64,000 bases of DNA from Dirofilaria immitis (GCA_024305405.1 JAKNDB010000107.1:744001-808000); one strand, 5' to 3'; counted from the first letter of the stretch, positions 47,574-59,985 are shown. A program made the numbers and translations. Notes: a model not told the origin generated them from the sequence alone.

Positions 47574-49215
47574 TTTATTGGAGAATTTATTTATTATAAT
47601 TATGAACTACATTTTTTTGCAATTATGGTCGTGCGTTAACAAAAAATTAATATAAAAATATGTCTAAAAGACATCCAGGCATGTATCTTGTTGTATCTGA
47701 AATATATTGTATTCCTTTGTGTTAGGTTTTCTTGTTTGCAGCTGTTGAATCTAATATTTGGATTCTGTGATAATTGTGAAGATAATCATGTCTTTTATGC
47801 ACTTTTAATATTTATATGCGATCTCAACTACTGCAAATTTTTTTTTTTGTTCAAGTCGTTACAGAATGTTTCCCACTTTTCACTTTTCATAATCTTTTTT
47901 GTCTAACTGTTTTATACAGCATGGTATGGTATCATGTGGATTGATTATGACATGAATTAAAAGAAATTGACTGAATCAAGCGAATTACGGGTATGAAAGC
48001 TGCGACTTTAATTTAAAAAATTCTTATTTCATAAATGAAAACATTCATTCATATCATTCCAATTTGTTGTTATACATGTTTACAGTATAAATATACTTTT
48101 TATGTGATCTCTTAATTCGGATTGCATAGTATTACATTAAAAGAAGCATGATTGATTATTAACGATTCTCATAGATGATTCATATTTAGGATATCTAGAA
48201 AATGAAAGTATCGAAATGTAGTCGCAGCGTATTTATTGAAAGTGACAGGCGAATGTGAATCATGTTATATTTCTTGTAGGACCGATAAGCCACAAATATT
48301 TTAAATCCGATACTTTTACACTGAATATTTCTTAAAGTTGACTGACCATGGAATAAGTGATTCGAACTTTATTTGGCTTAAGTTTATAGTGATAAATACT
48401 GTTTCAAACTTATTTTCGATGGCATTACTCTGCTTCATCTCAGTCATTATAAACTTGAAATTATTTTATCACTGTTTGATTTTCTGCCAAATGCGAGTGA
48501 TAAGGAATGAAATTTTTGAGCAGATAATGCGAAGAAAATAATCAATGATTTGTTTTTCCTAATCAATTATTGTGTAGAAATTCATAATCAGCTATTTTAC
48601 TTTGAAAATATAAATTTTGACAAGGAATTAGGCAAAATAAATATGAAAAATAGTTATGATATTTGTGAAGAAATTTCACTTCTTAACATGCTTCTAATTA
48701 ATTACAAAGTCTTATTTTTACAATCTTAATCCGAGGTAATTCTTTCATTTACTTCTATCATCATATCGAGTATAAATGTTTATACTAGGGTTTAGAAAGT
48801 AAGAAATAATAAATTTTAGAAATCTCTGCATGTTAAGAAATAGAATTTAAAAAGTCATTTCAAATTTAATTGTCAGCTACTGAAATTTAATCCAGTCTGA
48901 ATTGTTTTTTCTTTGCAATCAAGAATATATTTTTTTATTTCTGCTATCGTTCTATCAATTACAGACATATATCAATCTTTTGAATTGCCTCTTCCAAGAG
49001 TTGGCAGCATTTCTCGAAATCCTCTCTATGTTTTATTTATTGTAGGCTATTGATTCCTTATTTTTCGAGATTTGTTAAAGTATAATCAAATGCTATATAG
49101 CACCATTAACATTAACAATTGAACATCTAGGAAGATTTCAAATTTCAATTAAGAATAAAATCTTTGCTAAAATTAACCATGGTTTCGATATTTTTGTAAA
49201 AAAAAATTTCAAAAA

Positions 49216-49689
49216 GATATTTCGGAGAGCATAGTTCAATTGTATGTTATGAAATAGGCTTAGCTTGACCTTTTCCTAGGGTCATATTTTTGATATGATA
49301 GACTGTTCAAATATTAATTTTTCCTACATGCTATTTTCACTATAATTTTCCCAAATTATCATTTTATAAAAAGAAATTGAACTTTGTTCTTTCCACAGAT
49401 AATTTTTTTTTTGTGGTGTCTGATAAAATGATACTGTAAGGGGAATATAAGGTGATACTGTAAGTTGTAAAAAAATGATATTTCGGAGAGCATAGTTCAA
49501 TTGTATGTTATGAAATAGGCTTAGCTTGACCTTTTCCTAGGATATTAATTTTTCCTACATGCTATTTTCACTATAATTTTCCCAAATTATCATTTTATAA
49601 AAAGAAATTGAACTTTGTTCTTTTCATAGATAATTTTTTTTTGTCTGATAAAATGATACTGTAAGAGGGCCATAAAATGATACTGTAAG
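49216..49689. repeat. direct duplication of about 190-220 bp
   Basis: The segment beginning GATATTTCGGAGAGCATAG at 49216 recurs at 49477 (offset 261) and runs to a shared GATAAAATGATACTGTAAG. The first copy has an extra ~30 bases in its middle. AAAATGATACTGTAAG recurs once more at 49674-49689. Confidence 0.9.
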
Positions 49690-49740
49690 TTGCAAAATTT
49701 CCAGTAATTTAACATTTATTTACTCAAAAGTATTTAATAT

Positions 49741-49885
49741 TATGTCCTTCCATTGTCATTGTAGAAGTTCGTCAAAAAATGCTCGAGTAAATATAAACTT
49801 GATCACTTATGCTTAACATTATGTCCTTCCATTGTCATTGTAGAAGTTCGTCGGGAAATGCTCGAGTAAGTATAAACTTGATTAC
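49741..49885. repeat. direct duplication, offset 79 bp
   Basis: TATGTCCTTCCATTGTCATT and the following 50 bases recur at 49820 with few changes. It directly follows the larger duplication, so the interval has duplicated repeatedly. Confidence 0.9.
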
Positions 49886-50592
49886 TTGATTCGAGAATAA
49901 TGATATTAGAAATTATGTTTAAAAGATTTTTTAAATGTTTGATTATTTCAGTAAGAAAAAAAGTGAAGAATTAAAATATTGAAACTTTTTGATCTAAATG
50001 AGCAAATATAAAGGTTTAAATTTTAATTAATTATCATAGTTTACTTTAGTTTCAATACGACTGGAATATCTACAATTTAAATTGTAAAGATAAAAATAGT
50101 AAAATTTTATGAATTTTATAAGGCTAACATCCAATTTCCTATATCTAAAATTTCAGTGATTTTTTTAAGAAAGAATTTATTTTTTCTAATAATCATTTGA
50201 AAATTTAGGAATGCAGTATCAAAGATAATGTAAAAAATGATTGGCCTAACTTAAAATAGTAATAATTTTTTGAAAATTATCTAATCAATCTTGAAAAATA
50301 AAATTCGAGATTTTAGTATAAGGTTTATGATACTTTTAGTTGTATTAACATTTTTTGATTGCATATTTTTTTCCCCTCAAAATATTTTACTTAATGTCAA
50401 TATGTTGAAGTATGTTGATAAAATAAGCAAACTTCTAAGTTTTTTTCTTTTTTTTTGCAGCAACAGAATTTATTTTTAAACATTTACAAATGTAAACATT
50501 TTTGATAAGCATAAAATATAAATATAATACTTTTGATGTAAACTATAATGGATAGGATAGATAGATATTATTGATAAAATCATTTAGTTTAT

Positions 50593-50625
50593 TGTTATTG
50601 TTGTTGTTGTCGTTGCTGTCGTTGC

Positions 50626-50656
<31 letters not shown>
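50593..50656. repeat. (TTG/CAA)n trinucleotide repeat
   Basis: Imperfect TTG repeat with TCG and CTG interruptions. Read on the minus strand it is (CAA)n with CAG and CGA codons, that is poly-Gln. Confidence 0.9.
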
Positions 50657-50657
<1 letters not shown>

Positions 50658-50813
50658 TTGCTGAAGTGTTGTGCTTTGCTGAAAATGTTTGAGAAATTTT
50701 TTTTGAAGAAGAAAATAAAAAAAATAAAAAGAAAAAATTTGAGATTGTTAAATTGAATAGTAAAAGAATAAGTTTAATAAAATAATATAATTCAATCAAT
50801 TAATAAATAATAA

Positions 50814-50869
50814 TTTCAAATATGAAATTCAATTTCCTATTATTCAAATATGAAATTCAATTTCCTATT
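50814..50869. repeat. 28-bp tandem duplication
   Basis: TTCAAATATGAAATTCAATT plus CCTATT occurs twice in succession, close to the 3' end of the Cys-rich gene. Confidence 0.8.
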
Positions 50870-50978
50870 GTACTTAATTAAATCGCTAATTTGTTTAAGC
50901 TATTATTTTAATTTCATATTAAATATAATTAATTAACTTACTTAAATGTAACCAATTTTATAACGACAAAACCTGACG

Positions 50979-51856
50979 TCATTTACGTCTTTTGCCAGAG
51001 CATGGGCAACAGTTACAACACGTTGGCCTATCCATTTGTGCTGGTGGGAATATCTGTGGTGGTAGCGGTACCACTGGAATTGGTAGTGGTGCAGGTATTG
51101 GTTGCTGTGGTATCATTCCTTGACTTGTTGGACTACAACAAGTTGAAGGTGATTGAATGATCGGTGATGGTTGACAACATATACGGCAGCAAGGAGATGG
51201 TGGTACGATGGCAGGTGGCAAAGTTGGTATAGGTGGTGGTATGATAGCAGGTGGCAAAGATTGTGGAAACTGTTGTTGAGCACAGCAGCAAAACTGAAAA
51301 TTTCAATTTGGAACATAAGCTTTATGAACGAATAACAGCTATATGCTGATATGTGAAATAATAATAAATCACCATTGATATCATATCATTTATCTTTGAA
51401 ATTTTCAACCGACTACTCTTATCATTTTCTTATTTCATGTTAATAAACAAAGAAAAAATAAACAATTTAGTTAAATTTAGAAATTCTAAAAATAGTTTTA
51501 TTTCTAGTATTCATTCTCATCATATAGTAAAAATTTTTAACTTTGAGATTGCAAAATAGATATTAACATTTGAAGCTCGAGAAACTTAGGTAAAATGAGT
51601 GATCGAGATTTTTTGTTCTATACGAATTTTTGCTTTTTTATTTTTCAATAAAGAAATTAATAACATACGCTGTACAACAGCAGATTTGGTTACATCCACC
51701 ACCGAATTGTCGTTTAAATCGTGAAGCTCTCCAAAATATTTTGCGAACATTGCCGTTGGATTCAGATTCAGATGAAATCAATTCTAGATTTTCCAACGGT
51801 GCACTCTGACTTACAGTAGTACTAAGCAGAAATATAAATGTAAAGAAAATTATCAT
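50979..51856 (-). CDS. secreted Pro/Cys-rich protein of unknown function (168 aa)
   Basis: Two exons: 51665-51856 and 50979-51293, intron 371 bp. The donor after TAT (not the earlier GC|GTATGT) keeps the Cys-rich frame in exon 2. Residues 1-18 are a signal peptide (MIIFFTFIFLLSTTVSQS). Residues 19-50 form an acidic then basic propeptide-like part ending in a dibasic site (RFKR, 46-49). The mature part begins QFGGGC and contains all 18 cysteines, in clusters: CNQICCC and FCCC around the splice junction, CCRICC, CC, and CCNCCPC near the C-terminal GKRRK. Between them are proline-rich stretches (PPAIIPPPIPTLPPAIVPP). Exported structural or disulfide-linked protein by inference; no family recognised. 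Its 5' end faces the nAChR gene across 1.3 kb. Confidence 0.85.
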
Positions 51857-53131
51857 GATAATGATGTAAAATTGGAAATGGATACTATTTCAGGTGTATG
51901 AATAAAAAGATTTGTTGATATATGATTGATTGTAGATAAGATCGATGAGTAGTAGTGAATCGAAAGAGATTAATCGTACAATCGTGTAAATCTTAGCCCA
52001 TTTTATAGTAAAGTGATTACAATTGCTAACATAACAATCATACAGGTATTTCAAATTATTAAACATTTTTTCATTGAACAATAACAGAAAAAAAAAACAG
52101 GTGAAGAAGAAGACTATAGCAAAATGTAAAACAGTAAAGATGGACAAACTAGAATTTTTCTTTTTTGGGATAAAAATTTAAGATGATCGAGAATGAGAAG
52201 GTAAATAAAAATTAAATTTTTGAAAGGAAAAAATTACTTACTCTTTTCTTTTTCTTACATCCCGAACTAGCCTGATATTATTTGAAAATATCAGAACTAG
52301 CCTAATGTTATTTGAAGATACAGAATATAACAGATTAAACAACAAAAATAGTAGTTAGTAATTGAATCGAGAATGACAATAATGATGATAATATAAAAAG
52401 CAAAAATAAAAAAATCTTACTGGAATTATGCAATTCAATAGAATTCTTAAACAAAAAAAAAACAAACATTGATCGAGAAATGAATTTATATTGTTGACTT
52501 TTGATATATGAAGAAATATTATTTGAAAGTTAAAAAGGCAAAGGATGGATTATTTTTCGTAATTTTCTCACACATTTATCAATAATCATTCTTTCTTGAA
52601 TATTTAGCCAAAAAAATTTTCATAACAAATTTTTTGAATTTCAAATTACATAAAGCCATAAAATAGTTATCAAATATGACTGTTTATAGATTTAGTATGA
52701 ATTCTCGATCAATTATTATGCAAGTGATAATCTTTTTTTTTTTAAATTTCTAATTGACACAACGATTTTTTTTTAATTGTATGCTTATCATTTTGCAATA
52801 AATATAATATTTCGTTGCAAGAATTTATTATTTAAATTTACTCTGAAATTGAGATAGCAATAGCAGGTGGCAGCTGTTGTGGTGGTTTGTTATGATTGTC
52901 GAGAGCAATGATTCTCATCAATCGATCTAGTGCGTATACACATTTCATCCTGTTATACTTTTCCAGTATTTAGAAACGTCTACATCCTGAACTTGTAAAT
53001 TGATTGCAAGTTTAATTTCAGGATAGATCGAAAAGTTTAAGTCTGACAGGTGTAACTTTATTTGGCTGAATTTATTGCATTATAATCATCTGGCCAGTAA
53101 TGTTAATATCATTGATATACGATTTATCATC
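51857..53131. other. divergent intergenic region, Cys-rich gene / nAChR
   Basis: 1.3 kb containing both promoters. It includes a 31-bp duplication near 52263-52325 (AACTAGCCTGATATTATTTG and a diverged second copy). No coding exon seen. Confidence 0.6.
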
Positions 53132-56100
53132 ATGAGCGTATCACGATTACTGCAATTCATCATTGTAGTACTTAATGGTAAATATTTAAGTTTAATTAAG
53201 TATCATTTACGATATTCGGATGATTGATTGATTCATATAGTGATAATTCTAATAAGAATACGACCTTCAAATAACCAGTTTCAAATATATAAGTTTAAAG
53301 ATTAAATCATTTTTAACAAATGCTATTTTCTCTTACTTTTTTTCTTCCTCAATCATTTCAGCAAATGATTTCAGTAAATGATTTATCAAGTAATCGTTAT
53401 GCAGATCAACTATATGAGGATTTATTATATTTTTATAATAAAAATGTAAGACCTGTACGAAATGCAAGTAGTGCAGTACAAGTTAAATTTGGTGCATCAT
53501 TGATACGAATTATTGATGTGGTTAGTTTTTGATATTTTAAATTGATCATTTAAAATAATATTCTTTGCATATATATATATATTTATAGAAGTTTACCGAA
53601 AACATTTTCAATCCCTTTCCTTTCATTCATTTTCAACAAATTTTATTCATAAACATAAATCGAATATCGTATATGATTAAATTAATAAGAATAAAATATC
53701 GTTAGCTTTTTTTTAATAAGCCTAAAATCCTTCTGAATCTATTCATTATGTTTATTTTGTCGCTGTAACGGAAAATTTTTCACTAATGATGCTCCTCCGA
53801 ATATCTTCGATATACCACAATCTGATGGACAGTATGATGCCGGCTGACCTAGAAATTCACAAAATTTTCTCGAATTATTTTAGAATTGTTTTATAATCAT
53901 TTAATCTCTAAAAATTTGCAAGAGAGCAAGAAAATCAGCAAACCTGGTTGTCCTGGTGGTCCCCATGGTCCTTCGTCTCCTTCTTTCCCATGTCGTCCTG
54001 GTGGGCCAATAGGACCATTTTTACCAAGTTTTCCGACAAAACCAGATTCTTTGGCTGGCTTACCTCGCATTCCAACAGGTCCCATTGATCCACGAGGACC
54101 AAGTGGCCCTTTTAGTCCCTTTATTCCAGTACCAGATATGACTGCTTTTCCGGGTGGTCCTGGAAGACCGACAGGGCCTTTGGGACCAGGTGGTCCGGCA
54201 GCACCAGGTTCACCTGTTGGTCCATTTTCTCCTGGCAGACCAGGTGAACCTGATTCGCCAGCGTGACCACGTTCTCCAAACTGTCCTCGTTCACCTTGCA
54301 ATCCTCTATGATAAAAGCATGATTAGGAAAAGAATATTAAAAATTGCTTCAGAATGAAATGACTCAACATTTCGACTAATTTCAAATATGTTTAATTTAT
54401 TTTATGAAAGAAAATGTAAATTAAATAATGGTACCTTTGCCCAGGTGGCCCAGCAGGACAAATCACACACGGTAACTCATCCTCTGGCATAAGCTCTATA
54501 TCATAGCCATCATTACCTGGTAGCCCTGGATTACCGGCTATTCCTGGTATTCCATCCTCACCAGCAGGTCCGCTTATGCCAGGTGGCCCTATTGGGCATC
54601 TAAAATTTTGCCGTTATTCAACAATGATGTTTTCAAAAAAAAAAAATGATTCACGGCAGTTACATAAAAAAAGCATCTCAGTTTATGAATCTTAAATTCC
54701 GAAAATCATTGCGTGATATCAAAATTAACAGTCATCAGAAGAATCTAACAGATAACTCAGTTAAACGAAGCTGATCCAATCAGAAGTACTCAACAGATAA
54801 CCCAATTACCGAAGCTGATCAGACGTATCTAACAAATAATCCAATTATTAAAGGTGATCTATTGCTTAACAGGAATCATTCTATTCTCGTATTTGCCATT
54901 TCCTGACTATTCATTGTTCATTGAAAATATTTTTGTGTAAGGAATTTTGAAACAAAGTGCATAATTAAGTAAGATGTGTATCTTATCTTTAGAGATTCTG
55001 AAGTTTAAATATAACTAACCCAAGTTGTATGCATCCAGAACATATCACTTGTTTATTTTCCATAAAACTGTATGATTGCGAACGACGCCTTCGAAAATCC
55101 ATCACTATTCCAAATTCTTCTCTTATCGATTTCAATTCTATCCATATTTGATTTGATTTCTCCTAAAAAAAAAAAAAAAAAAAAGCAAAAATAACAAATC
55201 TGATCAAAGTTAAGCAAATAATAATAAACAATGAAAAATAATTTCTTTCAAAATATTTGCAATAATCTTTTATTATTTCCTACTTTAAAATTAGTCGATT
55301 TGGTGATAGCATATAATCGCTCTCGATCAGCTTTCAAATAAATTGTTGGAATGATAAATAATAATAGAACAATTGTTATCACACTAAATATTGTCGTACT
55401 CATTGCCAAATAGTAAAAATAATCTTTAGCAGCCATTTTTCTAAAATTAATTTCAACAATAATTTTACTTTTTTAATTATCATATTTTCTAATTTTTATT
55501 ATCTCTTTCCCCATTCAACTATTGATACCGAACATTTAACGTTTAATATTATTATTAAATTTAAAATAAATAAATTGTAAAAAATGGCGATGAATTTTTA
55601 AATGAGCAAATAAGCTATCATGAAAATAGACAATTAATTGATCGATTTTGTTAACAGTGATCATTCCTATCAACTAAACCAATTATTTTTATCCATTCTC
55701 GATATATTAGGGCACTGTGTCGCAGCATTTTCACACTTGAAAATAAAAAAAAAATTACGGAATGATGTTCCATCTTTCATTAATCCTTATGCGTCTTAAT
55801 TTCTAAAAAGAAAAAAAAAAGAACGAATAAATAATGACATTTGAATTTAGGTCAGTTGATAATATACTCTTCCAGAATCTAATTCAAATTCATTTTATTT
55901 ACAATTTTAGGTAAAAAATCCTGAATTAATCGATTACATTTAAAAATTTTCAATTTATTGCTTCTTTTAAAACTTTTTTCTTTGAAAATTTTTATAAATT
56001 TCTGCAAAATTTACAATAAAATTTATATTAAAAAAAAAAATAATCTTATCAGATTAAATTATATCATTTTATTCAAAAGCTTGCATTAATAGTAATTATT

Positions 56101-59100
56101 TACAAATTAATTTTGCATTAATAGAAAGTTTAATTTCAGGATGAAGTAAATCAAGTACTTACGACTAATTTATGGCTTGAAATGGTATTTGTTTAAAATT
56201 AATATTAAAACTATGCAAATTTGAAAAACTTAAATCCCAATTTTAATTTCAGATAAAATTTGTTGATAATTTTATCTATTTTGCAGCAATGGAATGATTA
56301 TAGATTAACATGGGATCCGAAGAAATGGAATAATATACGAAAACTTTATGTTCCATCTGATCAAATATGGATTCCGGATATTCTGTTGTATAATAAGTAA
56401 TGACATCTGAGGTTTAAAAAGAATCACCTTGCTGCAAAAGCGATACGTATTGATAGTTATCGCTTAATACGTATCGCTTAATAAATTAAAAAGTTCTGTT
56501 AGCTATTTTAAGTTTTAAGTTGGAATAAATCGAAAATCGAACTTTCTTTAATTTTAGCGCAGATGGTGAACCACACATAACGATTATGAGTGATGCCTTG
56601 GTTTATTATACTGGCGCTGTAGTCTGGAAGCCGCCCAGCATCTATAAATCATTTTGCCCTGTAAGTCATGCATATATATATATATATCTAATCATGATAG
56701 TGTTAGGCTATCTTTATTCAATTTACAAATATCATGGTTTTGATATTTAAAGGTTTGCAATTTACTTCCATCAATTAGAGACATCCTGATTCGATAGCAG
56801 TAGCCTAATTTGATAGCTATAGCCTAATCCGATATCGACTAGCCTGATTTGACAGCGATAGCTTGATAGGATAGCGATCACTTGAATTGATCGCGATAAC
56901 TTGATTCGATAGTGATAACCTGATCCGTTCCTATCTCATTCACATTTTCAGATATTTTTGTATTTTTCAAAAGATTGCTATAGTTTGTAAAATAATAATT
57001 TAAATACTTAAAATTAGAATACATAATTGGACTACTGTTTAATGCATCAACAGTTTAAATTCAGAAAATTTTAGATTTCAATTTTAAAATTTAAATTGAA
57101 TTTTTTCAAATTTAAGCTTTTTTCTTAAAAATTTAATTTAAAAGGCTAACTTCTTATGGAAGGAAATTTTTATTTATTTTTAAGATAGACATCGAATATT
57201 TTCCGTATGATAAGCAATCGTGTTCAATGAAATTTGGTGGTTGGTCTTACAATGGATTTCAAATTGATGTTCGACAATTACCGGTAAATTTTAAATTCGA
57301 TAGATAAGAAAGTTTATGTAAAACCAATTCAAGAGTTCCGATACCGTATCAGCGTATCAATAAATCTTCGAGATAGATATAGCATTAAATTGATCGTTCA
57401 CAAATAATTAAAATCCTAAATATCATCATCACTAGCATTTGCAACGAAACTCGCTTTTTGAGAAATAAGTTTTTCAAGACTAATCCAACGGATAACATCG
57501 AAACACAATATGATGAAAATGGTAAAGAATATCAATTCCTGGAACAAGGAATGGATTTATCATCTTATTATCCGTAAGTTTCCTATATTCCAATTTTTTT
57601 TTTACTTTTGTTTTTTTAGAAATTTCAACAAAAATTATTTTTGAGATTTCTGCTTTAAATTTCATAGATAAGAAGTTGTGCTAAAATAATCCGAATTCAG
57701 AAGTCGTGAATGGATTTGATAAGTTTAACAAGTCGTCGACATGAACGCTTATATCCTGGCTGTTGTGGACAAGAATTCTACATTGATGTTACCTTTAATC
57801 TATCGATTCGTCGTAAAACACTTTTTTACACCGTCAATCTAGTCATTCCGTGTATGCTGATAGGTAACTTTTTTTTTTTTTTAAATTCTTTTCTACTACA
57901 ATCTACAGTATTGTTAATATTAAAGATTGTGAAGAAAGCGAAATTTTATAAATAAAAAAAAAAAGAAAAATCTTCAATGTCATTATCACATTATCAAATC
58001 AAATACTTTATATCGGAATATTATTATAACTATACTGCAATATCGGAATATCATAACGCACTATTTATATTTATATCATTTTATTTCAGCAATTCTGACA
58101 ACTTTCGTTTTCTATATTCCGGGTATTGAACATAAAGTATCATTTTCGATAGCAGTACTAGTCACTTTAACTGTCTTCTATTTGGTCCTCATTGATCTCA
58201 TACCTCCAACATCAATGGTGATACCACTGATTGGAAAATATCTTTTATTTACTATGTTTCTCGTATCGGCATCAATCTTTTATCCGTACTTACTGTAAGC
58301 TATTATCGCCGGTATGTTTTTTTTTTTTTTTTTTTGGAGAAATATTAGAAAGAAAGCAAATTGGACAATCATATTATTCGATTAATTATGTTTCATTGAT
58401 TCTTCAGCGATTTATTTTACTATCAATTTGATATTATACTATTATTATTATTATGTATTATTCTGGCATAAATATATTGCCATATTCAATTATTATCAAA
58501 ATGATTTCTTATCAGCAATGAAATCAAAATTTATTTGAATACATTCCATTTGTATTTCTATTTATTGTGCTTTTTTTTCCTGAAAAAGAAAGAAAAATAC
58601 TTAGCTTTTACTATCATCGTTATTTTATCATCATTTCATCATAGTAGCTAATCTTAATAAAATTTAATCAAATAATATTGAGTAAGTTTAAATCTACAAA
58701 AATTATTTATAAGATTCAGTTTTAGATTATGGAAAATACCCATATCTTACGCAATCACTGATTTTATTTTAAAATTTTTAAATAATATCTACAAGTAATC
58801 TCAATTCTCTGAAATTTTTATATTACGATAGATAGAGCATAAAACATAGGTTTATTTTTCGATTTATCTGATATACATCTGTAAATCAACATCAATAAAA
58901 CGCTAATATGATAACGTATTTATGTTTGAAAGAGCTAATTCAGGAACGAATGCTTTTTTTTTTTTCTAGAGCTGGTACCACACATCCTATGCCGAAATGG
59001 ATGCGTCATGTATTTTTAAAAACACTACCTCAATATTTGTTCATCAAACCACCAGAAGATGATGCTTCCGAGGAAAGCAGCAATAGATCATCAGGTGAAC

Positions 59101-59971
59101 TAGGTTTTCCTTTTTTTTTTGAAGATTTCTGAGTTCTTCCAGTTTGAAGTCGATTAACTACAAATGAAAGAATAGTTAAAAATCACTGAAAATATTTGAA
59201 TTGATTATTTTCAATTGAAAAATTCAAATTTCAAAGATTAGCCCATGCATAGAAATACATAACTATTTACAGTAGCAATTTTTTTGAAAAATTCTAAACA
59301 ATATTCCACATGGAAACAGATATTCAAACTTCACAATAAGAAATCTTCCTAAAATTATAATAACTACGTATTTGTCTTTTCTAGTCGAAGAAGAATAATC
59401 ATAAATTTAAATTTCCATTGTAGATTTATTGTCAAGTTCAACATCTCGTCGAACAAGTCCATATTTCTTATCGATTAACAATTTAATCGATGGTCAAATG
59501 CGATTATCACAGCTTGCGCAACTACGTGGAATGCATCCCGACTTAATTCGTCGCATGATCGATAATGTATCTTTTATAGCTGATCATTTCCGAGCCATGA
59601 AGAAAGATGATCAAGTGCGTTTTCTCTTTTCAATAAAATTCCTGAAATCGATTTTTTCTTTAATTTCAACTTATACACATATATATAATTTGAAATTTAG
59701 CATAGATTACATTCCACATTTCTTGATGATTAACAAATTTTTAAATTGCTGAATATACCAGGTATCGGAAGATTGGTGCTACGTATCAATGGTGCTAGAT
59801 CGATTGATGTTGATGATTTTTAGTGTGATTAACATATTTGGTACTTTGATCATTCTTCTTCAATCACCGGTACTTTATGATAGTCGACCACCGATGACTA
59901 TTAATCCGGCTATTAAACCACTTAGCGGTGATACACTCGAATTATTCAGTAATCAATCATATGTGCAATAA
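53132..59971 (+). CDS. nicotinic acetylcholine receptor subunit, alpha-type Cys pair (12 exons, about 518 aa)
   Basis: Cys-loop ligand-gated channel subunit of the neuromuscular or neuronal membrane. Exons: 53132-53177, 53375-53520, 56140-56184, 56287-56396, 56558-56660, 57185-57283, 57479-57573, 57701-57863, 58090-58311, 58970-59094, 59424-59614, 59762-59971. Signal peptide [15 protein letters not shown]. Ectodomain with [24 protein letters not shown] and a Cys-loop with 13 residues between cysteines ([15 protein letters not shown], 149-163). Vicinal YPGCCGQ (236-237) marks an alpha-type subunit. M1 follows [13 protein letters not shown]2 is [21 protein letters not shown]3 then a cytoplasmic loop, M4 in the last exon, C-tail LYDSRPPM. 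The tail resembles UNC-29/LEV-1-type subunits while the Cys pair says alpha, so no symbol is given. Two one-base gaps (near 57712 and 58278) break the frame; with them the length is a whole number of codons. Confidence 0.93.
53739..55436 (-). CDS. cuticle collagen nested in an nAChR intron (5 exons, about 310 aa)
   Basis: Extracellular structural protein of the nematode cuticle. Exons 5' to 3': 55284-55436, 55020-55162, 54435-54599, 53944-54305, 53739-53848; all phases agree and the frame is intact. N-terminal cytoplasmic start MAAKDYFYY and one hydrophobic helix (about 16-33) give a type II membrane anchor. A furin-like cleavage site RRRR is at residues 75-78. Cys pairs flank the triple-helix blocks ([13 protein letters not shown], and YCPSDCG at the C-terminus), as in cuticle collagens, for disulfide and non-reducible crosslinking. 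Two Gly-X-Y blocks are separated by an acidic non-collagen segment ([16 protein letters not shown]). Short interruptions occur in the main block (AVISGTG, AKESGFV). It lies wholly inside the nAChR intron 53521-56139 on the opposite strand. Confidence 0.95.
54728..54850. repeat. degenerate 40-45 bp tandem repeat, about 3 copies
   Basis: Units of the form GATCAGAAG..CTAACAGATAAC..CAATTA..GAAGCT repeat three times in the collagen intron 54600-55019. Confidence 0.7.
56785..56927. repeat. degenerate 20-bp tandem repeat, about 7 copies
   Basis: Units such as CCTGATTCGATAGCAGTAG and CCTAATTTGATAGCTATAG run head to tail with 70-85% similarity in the nAChR intron 56661-57184. Confidence 0.85.
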
Positions 59972-59979
59972 TGTTTTCG

Positions 59980-59985
59980 AATAAA
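59980..59985 (+). terminator. AATAAA poly(A) signal of the nAChR gene
   Basis: Canonical AATAAA nine bases after the stop codon, implying a very short 3' UTR if used; AT-rich DNA offers alternatives further on. Confidence 0.5.

Larger units (their letters stand above)
47574..50978. other. intergenic, ama-1 3' flank to the Cys-rich gene
   Basis: Holds the 3' UTR of ama-1 and the repeats listed separately; both flanking genes end here (convergent). A possible poly-Gln exon is on the minus strand at 50595-50678. No other coding signal seen. Confidence 0.6.

Noticed and set aside
50571..50756. Plus-strand poly-Leu open frame
   Set aside because: Translation of the TTG repeat followed by an A-rich tract; no start or splice context.
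53886..54357. Plus-strand Pro/Gly-rich open frames within the collagen
   Set aside because: Antisense shadow of the Gly-X-Y repeat of the minus-strand collagen.
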